A stretch of 64,000 nt of DNA from JAEUJM01 sp041908445. Lineage in GTDB: Bacteria; Actinomycetota; Acidimicrobiia; Acidimicrobiales; DATDAH01. The stretch is taken from assembly GCA_041908445.1 (NCBI GenBank), contig JAYRFK010000037.1, positions 39,140-103,139 of the forward strand, read 5' to 3'. Under the pieces are notes generated by a model. It had not been told where the DNA came from, did no database searches, and worked only from the letters and a program-made list of their open reading frames with translations. Within the stretch, counting starts at the first letter, position 1. Every line of letters begins with the position of its first letter. Shown one piece after another: positions 34,842 through 43,158 of this stretch. The position numbers and the translations under genes were made by a program.

Positions 34842-35966
34842 GTGCCCACCGACTACTACGACCTGCTGGGGATCCACCCCGACGCGTCGGCCGACGAGAT
34901 CAAGCGGGCCTACCGCCGCCGGGCCCGGGACCTGCACCCCGACGCCAACCCCGACGACCCCGCCGCCGAGGCCGCCTTCAAGGAGGTCGCTCTCGCCTAC
35001 GAGGTGCTCAGCGACCCCGACAAGCGCCGGCGCTACGACATGTTCGGGCCGGACGGCGTCGGGGGTGCCGCCGCCGACCCTTTCGGTGGGCCGAGTGGTG
35101 GGCTCGGCGACATCTTCGACGCGTTCTTCGGTGGGGCGAGCCCGTTTGGCGGTGGGCGGAGCACGGGCCGCTCGGGCCCGCCCCGTGGCGCCGACCTTGA
35201 GACCCTCGTCCGGCTGGCCTTCGAGGACGCGGTGTTCGGCACCGAGGCCGAGGTCAGCGTCCGCACCGCGGTGCCGTGCGAGACGTGCGAGGCCACGGGC
35301 GCCCGGCCGGGCACCGCGCCCGAGACCTGCGCCGAGTGCGACGGCGTCGGGCAGGTCCGCCGCGTGCGCCAGTCGATCCTCGGCCAGATGGTCAGCGCCT
35401 CGCCGTGCCCCCGCTGCGGTGGCCTCGGCGAGGTCGTCACCTCGCCGTGCGGCGACTGCGGGGGCGAGGGCCGCGTGGTCCGGGAGAAGACCTACACCGT
35501 CGACATCCCCGCCGGCGTCGACCAGGGCTCCACGCTCCGCCTGACCGGGCGGGGGGCCGCCGGCCCACGCGGCGGCGGGGTGGGCGACCTGTACGTGCAC
35601 GTCGAGGTGTCACCGCACCCGCGCTTCCGGCGGGACGGCTACGACCTCACCCACGAGCTCCACGTGTCGGCCATCCAGGCCACGCTCGGCGTGCACATCG
35701 ACTTCGAGACCCTCGACGGGGTCGAGCACCTGATCATCCCGCGGGGCACCCAGTCCGGCCGCGTCTTCCGGCTCCGCGGACGCGGCGTGCCGCACGTGGA
35801 GGGTCGCGGGCGGGGCGACCTGATGCTGCACGTCGTGGTCGACACCCCGACCGACCTGACGCCCGAGCAGGAGGAGCTGGTGCGCCAGCTCGCCGAGCTG
35901 CGCGGCGAGGACGTCGCTCCGCCCGACGCGAGCCTGCTGGGCAAGATCCGCTCCGCGTTCAAGTAG
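34842..35966 (+). CDS. dnaJ: Chaperone DnaJ
   Basis: Hsp40 co-chaperone that activates DnaK. The J domain has the essential HPD (DLHPDANPD, about 31), followed by a Gly/Phe-rich region, four CxxCxGxG-type zinc motifs (CETCEATG, CAECDGVG, CPRCGGLG, CGDCGGEG, about 145-215) and the substrate-binding C-terminus (YTVDIPAGVDQGSTLRL). At 374 residues it is a complete type I DnaJ. GTG 34842 has GGAG four bases upstream. It is co-transcribed with hrcA and rsmE. Confidence 0.97.
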   Translation: MPTDYYDLLGIHPDASADEIKRAYRRRARDLHPDANPDDPAAEAAFKEVALAYEVLSDPDKRRRYDMFGPDGVGGAAADPFGGPSGGLGDIFDAFFGGASPFGGGRSTGRSGPPRGADLETLVRLAFEDAVFGTEAEVSVRTAVPCETCEATGARPGTAPETCAECDGVGQVRRVRQSILGQMVSASPCPRCGGLGEVVTSPCGDCGGEGRVVREKTYTVDIPAGVDQGSTLRLTGRGAAGPRGGGVGDLYVHVEVSPHPRFRRDGYDLTHELHVSAIQATLGVHIDFETLDGVEHLIIPRGTQSGRVFRLRGRGVPHVEGRGRGDLMLHVVVDTPTDLTPEQEELVRQLAELRGEDVAPPDASLLGKIRSAFK

Positions 35967-35977
35967 CGGGCCCGACG

Positions 35978-36673
35978 ATGGCCGGCCCGCGGGAGGCGAA
36001 GGCCCATGCGTTCGTGGCGGACCTGGCCGCGCCCGTCCTCGACGACGACGACCGCCACCACCTCGAGCGGGTCCTGCGGCTGCGCCCGGGGGACCTCGTC
36101 ACGGTCGCCGACGGCGCCGGGTCGTGGCGGCCGTGCCGCTTCGGCGCCGACCTCGTCCCCGACGGGCCCGTCGTGGTGGAGCCCCCGCCCGAGCCGCCGG
36201 TGGCGGTGGCCTTCGCGGTCGTGAAGGGTGACCGCCCCGAGTGGGCGGTGCAGAAGCTGACCGAACTCGGGGTCGATCGCCTCGTGCCGATCCGGTGCGC
36301 CCGGTCGGTCGTGCGGTGGGAGGGCCCACGAGGCGAGCGCCACCTCGAGCGCCTGCGCCGGGTCGCCCGGGAGGCGGCGATGCAGTCTCGCCGGGCCCGC
36401 CTGCCCGAGGTGGAGGCGATGACGACCTTCACCGAGGTGGCTCGCCGTCCCGGCGCCCTGCTGGCCGAGCCGGGTGGGCGACCGCTCGCGGTCGGCGACG
36501 CGCTGGTCGTGGTCGGCCCCGAGGGTGGGTGGACGCCCGAGGAGCTCGGCGCGGGCCCGGCGGCGGTGAGCCTCGGCCCCACCGTCCTGCGGGCCGAGAC
36601 CGCGGCGGTGGCCGCCGGGGTGCTCCTCACCGCCCTCCGGCCCGGCGGGGCCTTGACCGCGAAGGGTGGTTGA
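35978..36673 (+). CDS. rsmE: 16S rRNA m3U1498 methyltransferase
   Basis: SPOUT-fold methyltransferase of 231 residues that methylates U1498 of 16S rRNA. The PUA-like N-terminus is HHLERVLRLRPGDLVTVADG; the knotted domain has VKGDRPEWAVQKLTELGVDRLVPI near 89-111, VVVGPEGGWTPEEL near 173, and LGPTVLRAETAAVAAGVLL near 197. The dnaJ-rsmE order is widespread. The -35 hexamer of the next gene overlaps its stop codon. Confidence 0.95.
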   Translation: MAGPREAKAHAFVADLAAPVLDDDDRHHLERVLRLRPGDLVTVADGAGSWRPCRFGADLVPDGPVVVEPPPEPPVAVAFAVVKGDRPEWAVQKLTELGVDRLVPIRCARSVVRWEGPRGERHLERLRRVAREAAMQSRRARLPEVEAMTTFTEVARRPGALLAEPGGRPLAVGDALVVVGPEGGWTPEELGAGPAAVSLGPTVLRAETAAVAAGVLLTALRPGGALTAKGG

Positions 36674-36698
36674 ACGCCCTACGCCCCGCGCGTATGAT
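36670..36698 (+). promoter_or_regulatory. Promoter of the bldD-like gene
   Basis: TTGAAC (36670-36675), 17 bases, TATGAT (36693-36698). This is the most consensus-like housekeeping promoter seen in the window. It overlaps the rsmE stop and leaves a leader of about 18 bases with GAAGGG before the ATG. Confidence 0.7.
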
Positions 36699-36723
36699 GG
36701 CCGGACCTGGCGAAGGGCGAACG

Positions 36724-37284
36724 ATGAACGAGATTTCCACCGAGGGACCCTCGGCAGACTACGGGCGCAAGGTCGGCGATCGGCTGCGCGCCATCCGTCG
36801 GCAGAAGAAGCTGTCCCTGCAGGAGGTGGAGGCGACCTCGAACCAGGAGTTCAAGGCCTCCGTCCTCGGCGCCTACGAGCGGGGCGAGCGGGCCATCTCC
36901 GTGCCCCGGCTGCAGCGCCTGGCCCGGTTCTACAACGTGCCGGTCGACCAGCTCCTCCCGGTGGACGAGGGCCCCGACTTCGGCATCGCCCGTGACGACG
37001 ACGAGGTCGTCGACCTCACCGACTCGCGCCTGGCGACCCAGCCGGGCTTCAACTCGGTCACCATCGACCTCACCCGGCTCGAGAGCCTCACCGGCCCCGA
37101 GGCCGACATGCTCAACCGCTACCTCACCATGATCCAGGTGCAGCGCCAGGACTTCAACGGTCGGGTTCTCACCATCCGCCGGGACGACCTGCGGGCCATC
37201 GCCTGCATCCTCGGCACGGGCGTCGACGCCGCGGGCAGCCGCCTCGACGACCTCGGGCTGGCCTCGGTCCGCAACAAGAAGTAG
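36724..37284 (+). CDS. bldD: BldD-like XRE regulator with c-di-GMP-binding signature
   Basis: Transcription factor of 186 residues. The N-terminal HTH (GRKVGDRLRAIRRQKKLSLQ, AYERGERAISVPRLQRLA, about 14-68) matches BldD. A less conserved linker (80-110) leads to the C-terminal domain. That domain contains RQD at 141-143 and RRDD at 152-155 with eight residues between, which is the RxD-X8-RxxD signature by which Streptomyces BldD binds c-di-GMP. This suggests c-di-GMP control of development or metabolism here as well. It has its own strong promoter after rsmE. Orthology is inferred from domains and motif. Confidence 0.85.
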   Translation: MNEISTEGPSADYGRKVGDRLRAIRRQKKLSLQEVEATSNQEFKASVLGAYERGERAISVPRLQRLARFYNVPVDQLLPVDEGPDFGIARDDDEVVDLTDSRLATQPGFNSVTIDLTRLESLTGPEADMLNRYLTMIQVQRQDFNGRVLTIRRDDLRAIACILGTGVDAAGSRLDDLGLASVRNKK

Positions 37285-37311
37285 CCCCGGGGCCGCCGCC
37301 GGCGGCGTCGG

Positions 37312-37317
37312 TATCCT
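37312..37317 (+). promoter_or_regulatory. -10 element TATCCT before hemW
   Basis: TATCCT lies 57 bases before the hemW GTG. The leader contains a tandem repeat and ends in a good AGGAG ribosome site (37363-37367), so this gene is not leaderless. Confidence 0.4.
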
Positions 37318-37327
37318 CCGTCGGGTC

Positions 37328-37355
37328 CCCGGCGCGCCCGTCCCGGCGCGCCCGT
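37328..37355 (+). repeat. Tandem 14-bp repeat in the hemW leader
   Basis: CCCGGCGCGCCCGT occurs twice in direct succession (37328-37341 and 37342-37355). Each copy includes GGCGCGCC, a perfect palindrome, so the leader can form alternative hairpins upstream of the ribosome site. It may also be a simple slippage duplication. Confidence 0.7.
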
Positions 37356-37374
37356 CGATCCCAGGAGCGACGCG

Positions 37375-38442
37375 GTGCCCCCCTTCGGCGTCTACGTGCA
37401 CGTGCCGTTCTGCGCGGTGCGCTGTGACTACTGCGCGTTCGCCACCTGGGCCGACCGGGCGGACCTGATCCCGCGCTACCTGGCGGCGTGCCGCACCCAG
37501 GTCGAGCGCGAGGTGGCGGCGGGCCTGCCCCCGGTCACCAGCGTGTTCGTCGGCGGTGGCACGCCCTCGCTGGTCCCGGCCGACCTGCTCCTGGCGGTGC
37601 TCGAGCCGCTGCCGCTCGCGCCCGGTGCCGAGGTGACGATCGAGTGCAACCCGGACACGGTGACGCCGGCGCTCGTCGAGGCGTACGTGGCCGGGGGGGT
37701 GAACCGGATCTCGCTCGGGGTGCAGTCGATGGTGCCGTCCGTGCTGGCCGCGCTCGGCCGCACCCACGATCCGGCCAACGTGACCCGTGCGGCGGCCGCG
37801 GTGACCGGCGCCGGGATCGCCAACTGGAACGCCGACGTCATCTACGGGGCCGCAGGGGAGACGCTCGACCAGTGGGCGACGACGCTCGACCAGGTGCTCG
37901 CCCTCGACCCGCCCCACGTCAGCGCGTACGGCCTGACCGTCGAGCCGGGCACCGCGCTGGCGGACGACCCGGTGCGCCACCCCGACGACGACGACCAGGC
38001 CGACAAGTACCTGCTGGCCACCGAGCGGCTCGGCGACGCCGGGCTGGCCTGGTACGAGATCTCGAACTGGGCCCGGCCGGGCCACGCCTGCCGTCACAAC
38101 GTCCTGTACTGGCGCCAGGGCGAGTACGCGGCCATCGGCAGCGCCGCGCACGGCCACCGGGGCGGTCGGCGCTTCTGGAACGTGCGCACGCCCGAGCGCT
38201 ACCTCGACGCCGTCGCGGCCGGGCGCACCCCCGAGGCCGCGGCCGAGGCCCTCGACCCCGACGAGTACCGGATCGAGGGCCTCCAGCTCGCGCTGCGCAC
38301 CGAGGCGGGCGGGCCCGCCGCCGCGCTGCCCCTCGGGGACGACCCCTCGCTCGACGGGCTGGTCGAGCTGCGGGGCGGCCGGGCGCACCTCACCGTGCCC
38401 GGCCGGCTGCTCGCGAACGAGGTGGCGGTCCGCCTGCGCTGA
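37375..38442 (+). CDS. hemW: Radical SAM heme chaperone HemW
   Basis: Radical SAM protein of 355 residues related to HemN; HemW proteins bind and deliver heme. The [4Fe-4S] motif is CAVRCDYC (residues 13-20, CxxxCxxC) after YVHVPF. GGGTPSLVP near 58, ECNPDTV near 87 and ISLGVQSM near 111 are typical. The N-terminal extension of true HemN is absent, which favours HemW over coproporphyrinogen dehydrogenase. GTG 37375 has AGGAG seven bases upstream. Confidence 0.92.
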   Translation: MPPFGVYVHVPFCAVRCDYCAFATWADRADLIPRYLAACRTQVEREVAAGLPPVTSVFVGGGTPSLVPADLLLAVLEPLPLAPGAEVTIECNPDTVTPALVEAYVAGGVNRISLGVQSMVPSVLAALGRTHDPANVTRAAAAVTGAGIANWNADVIYGAAGETLDQWATTLDQVLALDPPHVSAYGLTVEPGTALADDPVRHPDDDDQADKYLLATERLGDAGLAWYEISNWARPGHACRHNVLYWRQGEYAAIGSAAHGHRGGRRFWNVRTPERYLDAVAAGRTPEAAAEALDPDEYRIEGLQLALRTEAGGPAAALPLGDDPSLDGLVELRGGRAHLTVPGRLLANEVAVRLR

Positions 38443-38527
38443 GCTGCCGATCCACTCGCCGGAGGCGCCGCACGCGGCGGAAACCGCGGTGGTGGCGGCG
38501 TCGGCCGACCGGAATCGTCGGGTGCGC

Positions 38528-38533
38528 TAGGTT
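38528..38533 (+). promoter_or_regulatory. -10 element TAGGTT before the pot operon
   Basis: TAGGTT lies 50 bases upstream of the potA-like GTG, in the 141-bp gap after hemW, and probably drives the four-gene transporter operon. A GGGGGAGGGG run follows in the leader. Confidence 0.35.
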
Positions 38534-38583
38534 CTCGCGGCATCCGGGCGGGATGCATCGACGGGGGAGGGGCGGCAGCCGCT

Positions 38584-39690
38584 GTGGCCGAGGGTCAGGG
38601 ACGAGACGAGGTCGACGAGGCCGAGCGCGAGGTGCCCGCGGTCGAGTTCGTCGGCGTCAGCCGCCACTTCGGCAAGGTGCGCGCCGTCGACGAGGTCGAC
38701 CTGGCCGTGCGCGACGGCGAGTTCTTCTCGATGCTCGGCCCGTCGGGGTCGGGCAAGACCACCTGCCTGCGCCTGATCGCGGGCTTCGAGACCCCCACCG
38801 CCGGCGAGGTCCGCCTGCACGGCGAGGTCGTGAACCGCCGGGCGCCCTACGAGCGGGACGTCAACACCGTCTTCCAGGACTACGCGCTGTTCCCGCACAT
38901 GACCGTGGGCGACAACGTGGGGTACGGCCTGCTCGTCCGCAAGGTCGCCAAGGCCGAGCGCCGGCGCCGGGTGGGCGAGGCCCTCGAGCTCGTGCACCTG
39001 GCGGGGCTGGCCGATCGCCGCCCCGCCGAGCTCTCCGGTGGCCAGCGTCAGCGGGTGGCGCTCGCCCGGGCACTGGTGAACCGGCCGCGGGTGCTGCTCC
39101 TGGACGAGCCGCTGGGCGCACTGGACCTCAAGCTGCGCCAGGCCATGCAGGTCGAGCTGAAGGCCATCCAGCAGGAGGTCGGGATCAGCTTCGTGTTCGT
39201 GACCCACGACCAGGAGGAGGCGCTCACCATGAGCGACCGGGTCGCGGTGTTCCAGAACGGCAAGGTGGCCCAGGTCGGGACACCCGCGCAGGTCTACGAG
39301 CGCCCGGCGACCACCTTCGTCGCGGGGTTCGTCGGCACGTCGAACGTCGTGAGCGGCCCGCTCGCCGAGCGCCTCACCGGCTCGACCGACGCCTTCACCG
39401 TGCGGCCCGAGAAGATCCACCTGCTCCCCAGCGACGGCGGCGCCGGGGCCGACGAGTGCGTGGTGGACGCCACCGTGCGCGACGTCGTGTACCTCGGCGC
39501 GCACACCCGCTACCTGCTCGAGCTCGACGGTGGCGGCGACCTCACCGTCGTCGAGCAGAACCTCACCACCACGTCCGACGACGTGCTGGCCGCGAAGGGC
39601 CGCCGCGTGCGCGCCGCCTGGGCGCCGGCCGCCAACCACCACGTCGACCTCGACGCCACCCCGATCTCCAGCGAACCAACCGACACCTAG
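38584..39690 (+). CDS. potA: Polyamine-type ABC transporter ATP-binding protein
   Basis: ATPase of 368 residues that energises import. Walker A GPSGSGKTT is at 52-60, the Q-loop is FQDYALFPHMTV near 97, the signature is LSGGQRQRV from 150, Walker B is VLLLDEPLGALD near 172 and the H-loop is VTHDQEEAL near 205. A C-terminal TOBE domain (VRPEKIHLLPSD) is present, as in PotA/CysA-type ATPases. It is the first gene of a potA-potD-potB-potC operon. Substrate assignment (spermidine/putrescine or a related amine) rests on family resemblance. Confidence 0.88.
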   Translation: MAEGQGRDEVDEAEREVPAVEFVGVSRHFGKVRAVDEVDLAVRDGEFFSMLGPSGSGKTTCLRLIAGFETPTAGEVRLHGEVVNRRAPYERDVNTVFQDYALFPHMTVGDNVGYGLLVRKVAKAERRRRVGEALELVHLAGLADRRPAELSGGQRQRVALARALVNRPRVLLLDEPLGALDLKLRQAMQVELKAIQQEVGISFVFVTHDQEEALTMSDRVAVFQNGKVAQVGTPAQVYERPATTFVAGFVGTSNVVSGPLAERLTGSTDAFTVRPEKIHLLPSDGGAGADECVVDATVRDVVYLGAHTRYLLELDGGGDLTVVEQNLTTTSDDVLAAKGRRVRAAWAPAANHHVDLDATPISSEPTDT

Positions 39691-39702
39691 GGGGAACACC
39701 AC

Positions 39703-40905
39703 ATGAAGAAGCTCCGATTGCCCGTCGTGCTGCTCGCGGCGTTGATGCTCGTCGCCGCGGCGTGCGGCAGCGACAGCGACAGCGACAGCGGCGACTCCGG
39801 CAGCAGCGACACGACGCTGCCGGCCGAGGTCGGCGAGGGCGAGGGCGCGCTCAACATCGTCGCCTGGCCCGGCTACATCGAGGACGGCTCGAACGACGAG
39901 GCTTACGACTGGGTCTCCGACTTCGAGGACGAGACGGGTTGCCAGGTCGAGGTCAAGACCGCCGGCACCTCGGACGAGATGGTCCAGCTCATGTCGAACA
40001 GCGACGAGTACGACCTCGTGACCGCCTCCGGCGACGCCAGCCTGCGCCTCATCGCCGGCGAGAGCGTCCAGCCGGTGAACACCGACCTGGTGCCCAACTA
40101 CGCCAACGTCGACCCGCGGCTGCAGGACGCGCCCTGGTACACGGTGGACGGCGCCAACTACGGCGTGCCCTACCAGTGGGGTGCCGACGTGCTGATGTAC
40201 AACACCGACACCTTCCCCGAGGCCCCGACCTCGTGGGACGTCGTCTTCGAGGAGCAGGACCTGCCCGACGGCGAGTCCAACTCGGGCCGCGTCCAGGCCT
40301 ACGACGGGCCGATCTACATCGCGTCGGCCGCCCTGTACCTCAAGGCCCACGAGCCCGACCTCGGCATCGAGGACCCCTACGCCCTGAACCAGGAGCAGTT
40401 CGACGCCGCCATCGAGCTGCTGCGCCAGCAGCACCCGCTCGTGCAGCGCTACTGGCACGACGTGACGGTCCAGGTGGAGGACTTCACCAACGAGGGCGTC
40501 GTCGCCTCGGGCTCGTGGCCCTACCAGGTCAACCTGCTGAAGTCGGACGGCCAGCCCATCGACAGCACCATCCCCGAGGAGGGCACCACCGGCTGGGCGG
40601 ACACCACCATGTTGGCGGCCAACGCCCCGCACCCGAACTGCGCCTACCTCTGGATGGACCACTCCCTCGACGCCAAGGTCCAGGGTGACGTGGCCTCGTG
40701 GTTCGGCTCGGTCCCGGTCGTGCCCGACGCCTGCGAGGGCAACGAGCTCCTGGGCGAGGACGGCTGCGCCACCAACGGCATCGACAACTTCGACGCCATC
40801 GCGTTCTGGAAGACGCCCGAGGCCGACTGCTTCGGTGACGGCGGCGAGTGCGTCCCCTACAGCGAGTGGACGACGCAGTACCTCGCCGTGATGGGCGGGA
40901 ACTGA
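39703..40905 (+). CDS. potD: Polyamine-type ABC transporter substrate-binding lipoprotein
   Basis: Secreted receptor of 400 residues. The signal peptide ends in a lipobox (MLVAAACG, lipidated Cys22), and an SDSDSDSG linker encoded by GACAGC repeats tethers the domain to the membrane. The type II binding fold begins at GALNIVAWPGYIEDG near 48; YDLVTASGDASLRLI, YGVPYQWGADVLMYNTD and PTSWDVVFEEQ match PotD/PotF. GGGGGAAC precedes the ATG. The ligand may be a polyamine, but binding residues cannot be confirmed by eye. Confidence 0.87.
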   Translation: MKKLRLPVVLLAALMLVAAACGSDSDSDSGDSGSSDTTLPAEVGEGEGALNIVAWPGYIEDGSNDEAYDWVSDFEDETGCQVEVKTAGTSDEMVQLMSNSDEYDLVTASGDASLRLIAGESVQPVNTDLVPNYANVDPRLQDAPWYTVDGANYGVPYQWGADVLMYNTDTFPEAPTSWDVVFEEQDLPDGESNSGRVQAYDGPIYIASAALYLKAHEPDLGIEDPYALNQEQFDAAIELLRQQHPLVQRYWHDVTVQVEDFTNEGVVASGSWPYQVNLLKSDGQPIDSTIPEEGTTGWADTTMLAANAPHPNCAYLWMDHSLDAKVQGDVASWFGSVPVVPDACEGNELLGEDGCATNGIDNFDAIAFWKTPEADCFGDGGECVPYSEWTTQYLAVMGGN

Positions 40906-40907
40906 CC

Positions 40908-41864
40908 GTGACGGCGGTGGCCGGGCGGGGGGAGACCCCCGCCCGGCCGCTCACCGTGTGGCACCGCCTCTCGGCGTTCTTCTACCGCCACCCCCGGGCC
41001 AAGGTCGCGCTGCTCCTGTCGCTGCCCGTGGCCTGGTTCGTCGTGTTCTACCTGGGGTCGCTCACGGCCCTGCTGTGGCAGAGCTTCTACAAGCTCGACG
41101 ACTTCACGGGGCAGGTCGACACGTCGAGCCTGACCCTCGACACCTGGCAGGACCTGTTCACCGCCGCCAACCGCGACGTCGTGCTGCGCACGATGGGCAT
41201 GGCGGCCGCGGTCACCGTGGGCGCGGTCGTGGTCGCCTTCCCGCTCGCCTACTTCATGGCCCGCGTGGCCCGGCCCCGCACCAAGACCGTGCTGTTCGTC
41301 GCGGTGCTGCTGCCGCTGTGGTCGAGCTACCTCGTGCGCGTCTACTCCTGGAAGCTGATCCTGGCCAAGGAGGGCGTCCTGCCCTGGTTCCTCGACCTGT
41401 TCGGCCTCGGGGCGGTGCTCGACCGCATCCTCGAGCTGCCCGTCATCGGTGGGTCGAGCCTGGCCGTGTCGTCGCTCGGCCAGTGGATGGTCTTCCTCTA
41501 CATCTGGCTGCCCTACATGGTGCTGCCGGTCGAGGCGGCCCTCGAGCGGGTGCCGAACTCCTTCGTGGAGGCGTCGGGCGACCTCGGCGCCCGCCCCCGG
41601 TTCACGTTCCGACGGGTCACCTGGCCCCTGGCCTTCCCCGGCGTCGTCGCCGGCTCGATCTTCACGTTCTCGCTGACCCTCGGCGACTACATCATCCCCA
41701 CCATCATCGGGAACTCGAGCCCGTCGATCGGCGGCAACATCTACGTCCTGCAGGGGACCGCGGGCAACCTGCCCCTGGCCGCGGCCTTCGCCGTGGTCCC
41801 GATCCTGATCATGGGCGTCTACCTGCTCGTGGCCCGGCGCTTCGGCGCCCTGGGGGCACTGTGA
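40908..41864 (+). CDS. potB: Polyamine-type ABC transporter permease PotB-like
   Basis: Membrane subunit of 318 residues with about six helices. The EAA loop that contacts the ATPase is EAALERVPNSFVEASGDLGARP near 205-226. TLGDYIIPTIIGNSSPSIGGNIY near 262 is typical of PotB. It begins two bases after the stop of the binding-protein gene, so expression is probably coupled. A long soluble N-terminus precedes the first helix (VALLLSLPVAWFVVFYL). Confidence 0.88.
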   Translation: MTAVAGRGETPARPLTVWHRLSAFFYRHPRAKVALLLSLPVAWFVVFYLGSLTALLWQSFYKLDDFTGQVDTSSLTLDTWQDLFTAANRDVVLRTMGMAAAVTVGAVVVAFPLAYFMARVARPRTKTVLFVAVLLPLWSSYLVRVYSWKLILAKEGVLPWFLDLFGLGAVLDRILELPVIGGSSLAVSSLGQWMVFLYIWLPYMVLPVEAALERVPNSFVEASGDLGARPRFTFRRVTWPLAFPGVVAGSIFTFSLTLGDYIIPTIIGNSSPSIGGNIYVLQGTAGNLPLAAAFAVVPILIMGVYLLVARRFGALGAL

Positions 41865-41874
41865 GGAGGGCCCG

Positions 41875-42717
41875 GTGAGCCGCGCTGGCGCCGGTCCCGA
41901 CGAGCCGCGCCGGCTCGGCCTCAAGGTCGCGGCCGGCGCCGCGGTGGTGTTCCTGCACTTCCCGCTGCTCATCGTGATCCTGTACGCGTTCACCACCTCC
42001 GAGGGCACCTACACCTTCCCGCCGCCGGGGCTCACCACCCGATGGTTCGGTGTGGCCTTCGACAACGAGAACATCTGGGAGGCGCTGCGCCTCTCGGTGA
42101 GCGTGGCCCTCGTCGCCACGCTGTTCGCCCTGGTGCTCGGGAGCATGGCCTCCGCCGCGGTGGGCCGGTACCGCTTCTTCGGGCGCGAGACGGTCTCGTT
42201 CTTCGTCGTGCTACCCCTCGCGCTGCCCGGCATCATCACCGGCATCGCCATCCGGTCGGCCATCAACCTGGCCGAGGTGCCCTTCAGCTTCTGGACGATC
42301 GTGGTCGGCCACGCCACGTTCTGCGTGGTCGTCGTCTACAACAACGTCCTGGCCCGGCTGCGCCAGACCGCCGGCTCGGTGGTGGAGGCCTCCCAGGACC
42401 TCGGCGCCTCGGGGGTGCAGACGCTGCGCCACGTGCTGCTCCCCACCGTGGGGACGGCGCTGCTCGCCGGCGGCATGCTCGCCTTCGCCCTGTCCTTCGA
42501 CGAGATCATCGTCACGACCTTCACCGCCGGCACCCAGGAGACCCTGCCCATCTGGATCTTCTCGAGCCTGTTCCGGCCCCGGGACCGGCCCGTCACCAAC
42601 GTCGTCGCGGTCATGGTGATGCTCATCACCTTCGGGCCCATCCTGCTCGCCCAGCGCCTCACCCGCGGGGTGGGGGGCCTGGCGCCACGCCGCGACACGG
42701 TGCGCCCCACCGCCTGA
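41875..42717 (+). CDS. potC: Polyamine-type ABC transporter permease PotC-like
   Basis: Second membrane subunit, 280 residues, about six helices. The EAA loop is VVEASQDLGASGVQTLRHVLLP near 168-189. LPGIITGIAIRSAINLAEV and SFDEIIVTTFTAGTQETLPIWIF match PotC. AGGAGG lies five bases before the GTG start. It ends the operon. No strong terminator is visible before the next gene. Confidence 0.88.
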   Translation: MSRAGAGPDEPRRLGLKVAAGAAVVFLHFPLLIVILYAFTTSEGTYTFPPPGLTTRWFGVAFDNENIWEALRLSVSVALVATLFALVLGSMASAAVGRYRFFGRETVSFFVVLPLALPGIITGIAIRSAINLAEVPFSFWTIVVGHATFCVVVVYNNVLARLRQTAGSVVEASQDLGASGVQTLRHVLLPTVGTALLAGGMLAFALSFDEIIVTTFTAGTQETLPIWIFSSLFRPRDRPVTNVVAVMVMLITFGPILLAQRLTRGVGGLAPRRDTVRPTA

Positions 42718-42818
42718 CGCCCGGTCGCCGCCCGGCAGGACCACCGTCGCGCGGACCGAAAGCGCACGAAAAGGTCCCAGAATGGCGGCGAGGGGGCGCC
42801 ACGGGCCGAGGTCACGTC

Positions 42819-42824
42819 TAGGCT
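42819..42824 (+). promoter_or_regulatory. -10 element TAGGCT before the HTH gene
   Basis: TAGGCT ends eight bases before ATG 42833 with no Shine-Dalgarno sequence, the leaderless pattern of this window. Confidence 0.5.
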
Positions 42825-42832
42825 GACGGGCG

Positions 42833-43090
42833 ATGGCAGACGAGGAGATCCGGTGGCTCTCGACCGCGGACGCGGCCAAGCGGGTGGGCATCACGCCCCG
42901 CACGCTCTACCGCTTCATCGACAACGGTGAGGTCCCCGCGTACCGCTTCGGCCGGGTGATCCGGCTGAAGGAGGCCGAGGTCGACGCGTTCATCGAGTCG
43001 TGCCGCATCGAGCCCGGCACCCTGGAGCACCTCTACCCCGACGCCGGGGCCCCGGCCGGAGGGGGCGACGAGGGCGACGACGAGGACTGA
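42833..43090 (+). CDS. Small excisionase/MerR-type helix-turn-helix protein
   Basis: DNA-binding protein of 85 residues. WLSTADAAKRVGITPRTLYRFIDNGEVPAYRFGRVIRLKEAEVDAFI matches the excisionase-family HTH (HTH_17) over residues 8-55. The C-terminus is disordered and acidic (GGGDEGDDED). No mobile genes surround it, so it is more likely a chromosomal regulator than a phage excisionase. phoH follows after 68 bases with its own promoter. Targets unknown. Confidence 0.78.
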   Translation: MADEEIRWLSTADAAKRVGITPRTLYRFIDNGEVPAYRFGRVIRLKEAEVDAFIESCRIEPGTLEHLYPDAGAPAGGGDEGDDED

Positions 43091-43139
43091 GCCCGGCTCG
43101 CGCCGCGCCTCGGCCCCGCTGGGGGCCCGGGCACCCCGG

Positions 43140-43145
43140 TAGAGT
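43140..43145 (+). promoter_or_regulatory. -10 element TAGAGT before phoH
   Basis: TAGAGT lies 13 bases before ATG 43159, giving a leader of at most a few bases. It would drive the phoH-ybeY-CBS-era operon. Confidence 0.45.
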
Positions 43146-43158
43146 CGACGGCGAGCCG

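Noticed and set aside
42833..43090. Excisionase of a mobile element
   Set aside because: The HTH type matches, but no integrase, att site or cargo surrounds it; it is followed by the conserved phoH operon.
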